A stretch of 8,336 bases of DNA from the NCBI GenBank assembly GCA_028679275.1, contig JAJRBV010000063.1, positions 1 through 8,336 on the forward strand, given 5' to 3'. Shown piece after piece: positions 5,355 to 8,336 of this stretch. This DNA comes from Methanoregulaceae archaeon (GTDB lineage Archaea; Halobacteriota; Methanomicrobia; Methanomicrobiales; Methanospirillaceae). Position numbers and translations under genes: made by a program. The stretch's first letter is position 1; the number at the start of each line of letters is the position of its first letter. A model generated the notes under the pieces. It had not been told where the DNA came from, did not search any database, and saw only the letters and a list, made by a program, of their open reading frames with translations.

Positions 5355-5847
5355 ACGGGTTCCTGAAGGCGATCATCGAGAGCGAGAGGACAGAACGGGG
5401 AAGGACAAAGCCGAAGATCTCGGTGGTCGCAACCTCGGGAAAGTCCCTCGATGAGAGATCCCGGACGGTCCCCCGGTCGACAACGATGCCAAGCGACTTC
5501 ATGACCATGACCGTCCTCCCGGGGGTCATGGTCCGGGAGAGTACCAGGCAGAGGTCGACAACCGGTGAACCCAGGCGGGTATCCGGGTAAAAGGGAGCCC
5601 GGGCGGGGGATATCCTGCCGCACTTCCTGCACCTGAACCGACGGACTTTTACCATGATCACGCGGGCTTTCCCCTCATCGGCAACCGTGGCAAACTTCCG
5701 ACCCTTCCAGTCATACCCTCCCACCTGCCCGCCGCATGCCGGGCATTCCGGCAGCTCCGAGAACTCTTTTCCGTCCACCGAAAGAAATGCCGTCTGGACG
5801 AGTGCCTGGAGCATCGGGGGCACTTTTACCGGGCGCATGGAGGGCAC
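5353..5847 (-). CDS. Transposase-like zinc-finger/HTH protein lacking a catalytic domain
   Basis: The 164-residue product has two CxxC pairs, ECPACGG (34-40) and FRCRKCGRI (71-79), separated by a conserved-looking KGRKFATVADEGKARVIMVKVRR segment. Together they resemble a four-cysteine zinc-binding module of the kind found at the N-terminus of insertion-sequence transposases. SPVVDLCLVLSRTMTPGR (94-111) and the following LGIVVDRGTVRDLSSRDF (119-136) look like an HTH. No DDE or other nuclease residues follow; the protein simply ends FRNP and no continuation lies beyond. It may be a domesticated DNA-binding protein or a stand-alone family. The GTG at 5847 is chosen by a TATA-like box about 30 nt upstream; ATG 5838 is equally possible. 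It is convergent with the mfn operon and divergent from fdhA. Confidence 0.78.
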   Translation of the reverse strand: MPSMRPVKVPPMLQALVQTAFLSVDGKEFSELPECPACGGQVGGYDWKGRKFATVADEGKARVIMVKVRRFRCRKCGRISPARAPFYPDTRLGSPVVDLCLVLSRTMTPGRTVMVMKSLGIVVDRGTVRDLSSRDFPEVATTEIFGFVLPRSVLSLSMIAFRNP

Positions 5848-5872
5848 ACTCTTTTTATCATGCTCAATCTCT

Positions 5873-5880
5873 CCTATAAG
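5873..5880 (-). promoter_or_regulatory. TATA-like box of the transposase-like gene
   Basis: On the minus strand this reads CTTATAGG, about 30 nt before the GTG at 5847. A second AT-rich run (AAAAAATAAATCC, ending near 5880) lies just upstream and could serve instead. The evidence is spacing only. Confidence 0.35.
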
Positions 5881-5961
5881 GATTTATTTTTTCATTATAT
5901 CGATGAAACGAACGTGTTTTATCCATGAAGGCATGACCGGTATGCACCAGTCACCCACCAC

Positions 5962-5990
5962 TAATCATCAATTCCGATGATGTTAATCAT
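5962..5990. repeat. Cluster of ATCAT-type direct and inverted repeats upstream of fdhA
   Basis: TAATCAT occurs at 5962-5968 and again at 5984-5990, exactly 22 nt apart (about two helical turns). The same stretch contains the inverted pairs ATCATC (5964-5969)/GATGAT (5976-5981) and ATGAT (5977-5981)/ATCAT (5986-5990). It sits immediately upstream of the probable fdhA TATA box. A regulator binding site is inferred. Confidence 0.4.
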
Positions 5991-5994
5991 TACT

Positions 5995-6003
5995 GTTAAA
6001 TAA
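5995..6003 (+). promoter_or_regulatory. TATA box of the fdhAB operon
   Basis: GTTAAATAA is centred about 41 nt before the fdhA ATG, predicting a start near 6025 and a leader of roughly 15 nt. That leader would contain the SD GAGGT at 6029-6033, 6 nt from the ATG at 6040. Unlike the tbp and mfnD promoters this one predicts a leader with an SD. Confidence 0.5.
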
Positions 6004-6039
6004 GGACCGTGCCGACATCTCTGTGTTCGAGGTTATACC

Positions 6040-8106
6040 ATGGACGTCAAGTATATTCCAACAACATGCCCATATTGTGGGACCGGGTGTGGGTTCAACC
6101 TTGTTGTCAAGGATAACAAGGTCATCGGGACCGCACCCTGGCACCGCAACCCCATCAACCAGGGCAAGGTCTGCCCCAAGGGGAACTATGCGCATGAATT
6201 TGTCAACAGCCCTGACCGGCTGACAAAGCCGTTGATCAAGAAAAACGGTCAGTTCGAGGAGGCAACCTGGGACGAGGCATACAAGCTCATCGCATCCAAG
6301 TTGAAATCCTTTAAGCCCGATGAGGTAGGGTTCTTCTCTTCAGCCCGTATCTCAAACGAAGAGAACTACCTGGTGGCGAAGTTTGCCCGTGCGGTGGTAA
6401 AGACCCCGCACATTGACCACTGTGCCCGTCTCTGCCATGCTTCCACTGTTGCAGGACTGGCTGCGGTGTTTGGTTCCGGTGCGATGACGAATTCGATCGG
6501 TGATATCGCTGACTCCAAGTGCATCTTTGTGATCGGATCCAATACCTTCGAGCAGCACCCGCTGATCGGGCGCAACATGGTGCTCGCCCAGCAGAAGGGA
6601 GCAAAACTTATCGTTGCTGACCCGCGGGTCACCCCAACTGCAAAGCAGGCCGACCTGTACATGCCCTTCTACTCGGGGACCGATGTCCAGATCTTCAATG
6701 GCATGATGCACCAGATCATCAAGAACGGGTGGGAGGACAAGGAGTTCATCAAAAACCGCACGAAAGACTTCGATAAGCTGAAAGCACTGGTTATGCAGGA
6801 TAAATACAACCTTGAGAACACTGCAAAGATCAGCGGCATCCCGGCCGACCGGATCGCTACGGCTGCCGAGTGGTTTGCCAAGGCAGATTCCGCCTGCATC
6901 TGTTACTCGATGGGTATCACCCAGCACTCGACCGGAGTCGACAATGTCAAGTCGATCGCAAACCTCCAGATGATCACCGGCAACCTCGGGCGGCCCGGGA
7001 CCGGGGTCAATGCCCTCCGTGGCCAGAACAATGTCCAGGGTGCCTGCGACATGGGCTGCCTCCCGAACGTCTACTCCGGCTACCAGCAGGTCATCAACGA
7101 GGAGATGCAGAAGAAGATGAAGGATGCCTGGGGCGTCGATACGATCGCGGAAGGTAAAGTGGGATACACCGTTACCGATATGATCAATGTTGCCGCAGAC
7201 AAGCCCGGTACGCTCAAGTGCCTGTATATCGTTGGCGAGAACCCGATGCTTTCCGACCCGGACCTGCACCACGTCAAGAAGGGCTTCGACAACCTTGACT
7301 TTGTCATCGTGCAGGACATCTTCATGACAGAGACTGCCCAGGAAGCAGACGTAGTTCTGCCCGGTGCCTGTTATGCAGAGAAAGACGGTACGCAGTCCAA
7401 TACCGAACGCCGCGTCCAGAAATGGAGAAAGGCACAGGATCCGCCCGGCGAGGCGAAACTGGACTGGCAGATCATCTGCGACATTGCAAAGGCCATGGGC
7501 TACGAGAAGCAGTTCTCATACAAGAGCGCAGAGGAGATCTTCAACGAGATCCGCAAGGTCACCCCGTCCTACGCCGGCATCACCTATGCCCGGCTGGACA
7601 AGGCAGATGCCGTCCACTGGCCCTGCCCGACCGTAGAGCACCCGGGAACCCCGATTCTCCACAAGGAGAAGTTTGCAACAGGGGACGGAATCGGTATTCT
7701 CACGCCAATCGAGTTCAAATACCCGGCAGAAGTTCCCGATGCCGAATACCCGCTTATCCTCTCCACCGGCCGCTGCCTCTGGCAGTTCCACACCGGCTCC
7801 ATGACCCGCCGCTCCGAGGACCTCGAGCGTGAAGCCCCCACCGGCTGGGTCGAGATCTGCCCTGAGGATGCAAAGGCGCTCGGGATCGTCAATGGTGAGA
7901 TGGTACGAGCAGTCTCCCGCCGTGGAAAGGTAGACATCACTGCAAAGGTCACTGAAGATATCAAGAAAGGCGAAGTCTTCATACCATTCCACTTCGCTGA
8001 ATGTGCTGCGAATATCCTCACCAACAATGCACTGGATCCCATTGCCAAGATCCCGGAGTACAAGGCATGTGCTGTGAGGATTGAGAAGATCACGGGAGGG
8101 AACTAG
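6040..8106 (+). CDS. fdhA: Formate dehydrogenase alpha (catalytic) subunit, Cys type
   Basis: FdhA oxidises formate to CO2 at a Mo- or W-bis-pyranopterin centre and passes electrons to the FdhB flavin/FeS subunit and on to F420 or, in hydrogenotrophic methanogens, to heterodisulfide reductase. The 688 residues are typical for methanogen FdhA. The [4Fe-4S] ligands are C10, C13, C17 and C45 (CX2CX3CX27C), with K47 in VCPKG for electron transfer. The metal ligand is C132 in CARLCHAS, not selenocysteine, followed by H133. R327 in LRGQNNVQGACDMG corresponds by spacing to the substrate arginine of E. coli FdhF. The C-terminal pterin-dinucleotide domain starts near YPLILSTGRCLWQFHTGSMT (about 569 onward). 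No twin-arginine signal is present, so it is cytoplasmic. SD GAGGT supports the ATG. Confidence 0.97.
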   Translation: MDVKYIPTTCPYCGTGCGFNLVVKDNKVIGTAPWHRNPINQGKVCPKGNYAHEFVNSPDRLTKPLIKKNGQFEEATWDEAYKLIASKLKSFKPDEVGFFSSARISNEENYLVAKFARAVVKTPHIDHCARLCHASTVAGLAAVFGSGAMTNSIGDIADSKCIFVIGSNTFEQHPLIGRNMVLAQQKGAKLIVADPRVTPTAKQADLYMPFYSGTDVQIFNGMMHQIIKNGWEDKEFIKNRTKDFDKLKALVMQDKYNLENTAKISGIPADRIATAAEWFAKADSACICYSMGITQHSTGVDNVKSIANLQMITGNLGRPGTGVNALRGQNNVQGACDMGCLPNVYSGYQQVINEEMQKKMKDAWGVDTIAEGKVGYTVTDMINVAADKPGTLKCLYIVGENPMLSDPDLHHVKKGFDNLDFVIVQDIFMTETAQEADVVLPGACYAEKDGTQSNTERRVQKWRKAQDPPGEAKLDWQIICDIAKAMGYEKQFSYKSAEEIFNEIRKVTPSYAGITYARLDKADAVHWPCPTVEHPGTPILHKEKFATGDGIGILTPIEFKYPAEVPDAEYPLILSTGRCLWQFHTGSMTRRSEDLEREAPTGWVEICPEDAKALGIVNGEMVRAVSRRGKVDITAKVTEDIKKGEVFIPFHFAECAANILTNNALDPIAKIPEYKACAVRIEKITGGN
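8093..8100 (+). promoter_or_regulatory. Ribosome binding site for fdhB inside the fdhA 3' end
   Basis: CGGGAGGG lies 6 nt before the fdhB ATG at 8107 and falls within the last codons of fdhA, so the two subunits are likely translated together. Confidence 0.6.
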
Positions 8107-8336
8107 ATGTCGAAGAAAGGAGACATGTACTACGCGTGGACCTCTGACGCCGAGCTTGCAAAGAAGGCAGAATGCGGCGGTGCCGTCACCAGCCTCCTGA
8201 AGTTTGCACTCGAAAAGAAGATGGTGGACGGGGTATTTGCGGTGGCAAGGGGTACGGACATCTATGATGCGGCCCCGGTATTTATCACCGATCCAAAAGA
8301 TATCGACAAGACCGCAGGCTCACTCCACTGTGGGAC
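8107..8336 (+). CDS. fdhB: Formate dehydrogenase beta subunit (FrhB/FdhB family), 3' truncated by the window
   Basis: FdhB carries FAD and FeS clusters and reduces F420 (or transfers electrons onward) with electrons from FdhA. Only the first 76 residues are visible. MYYAWTSD (7-14) is followed by AECGGAVTSLLKFALEKKMVDGV (21-43), the characteristic N-terminal cysteine/diglycine stretch of the FrhB/FdhB family, with C23, G24 and G25. The ATG starts directly after the fdhA TAG with no gap and has a strong SD. Gene order fdhA-fdhB is the common methanogen arrangement. The coding frame is intact to the last base. Confidence 0.93.
   Translation, partial: MSKKGDMYYAWTSDAELAKKAECGGAVTSLLKFALEKKMVDGVFAVARGTDIYDAAPVFITDPKDIDKTAGSLHCG

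Noticed and set aside
5859..5925. Short ORFs in the gap upstream of fdhA (22 codons from ATG 5860 on +, 11 codons from ATG 5861 on -)
   Set aside because: Too short, no SD, no recognisable composition; they sit in promoter sequence.
6352..7272. A 306-codon open frame on the minus strand inside fdhA, and similar ones at 7516-7992 and 7584-8093
   Set aside because: They lie antisense to an unambiguous, full-length FdhA. GC-rich codon bias leaves the opposite frames open, and the translations show no domain.
1..8336. CRISPR arrays, tRNA/rRNA genes, intact insertion sequences, prophage or defence genes
   Set aside because: No regularly spaced repeats, cloverleaf-like stretches, paired terminal inverted repeats or defence domains were seen on reading both strands.

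Overview
The window reads as a methanogenic archaeon, most likely of the order Methanomicrobiales. It carries an archaeal TATA-binding protein (TBP), two methanofuran biosynthesis genes (mfnD, mfnF), an F420-type formate dehydrogenase pair (fdhA and the start of fdhB), TATA-box promoters at leaderless or short-leader spacing, and moderately GC-rich coding sequence. The order is an inference from gene content and protein flavour; no search was run.

Layout. The left edge (2-97, +) is the tail of an unidentified protein, which collides tail-to-tail with a 53-residue two-helix membrane protein (84-245, -). Next come tbp (457-1017, +), ending in a stem-loop/T-run terminator, and a small winged-helix regulator (1169-1543, +) behind a very AT-rich promoter. 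On the opposite strand lies a tightly coupled surE-rpiA operon (3203 down to 1660). An 86-bp divergent region separates surE from a rightward run: mfnD (3290-4177), mfnF (4174-5112, 4-nt overlap) and a two-helix membrane protein with a zinc-ribbon tail (5088-5327). That last gene overlaps mfnF by 25 nt and has no ATG, GTG or TTG start; an ACG sits where the ATG should be, behind a strong Shine-Dalgarno (SD) sequence. A seven-T run follows. On the minus strand, 5847-5353 encodes a protein with two Zn-binding CxxC pairs and a helix-turn-helix (HTH)-like segment resembling the front half of a transposase, but with no catalytic domain. The right end is an fdhAB operon (6040 onward), with fdhA complete and fdhB cut by the window edge.

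Functionally this is mostly core methanogen biology: basal transcription (TBP), pentose/nucleotide recycling (SurE, RpiA), synthesis of the CO2-accepting cofactor methanofuran (MfnD, MfnF) and formate oxidation to supply electrons (FdhAB). No CRISPR array, tRNA, rRNA or intact insertion sequence was seen, and no stretch longer than about 210 bases lacks a gene. The least explained items are the start-less zinc-ribbon membrane protein, the second TATA box overlapping the tbp start codon, the repeat cluster upstream of fdhA, and the orphan transposase-like zinc/HTH protein. I found no clearly new multi-gene system.
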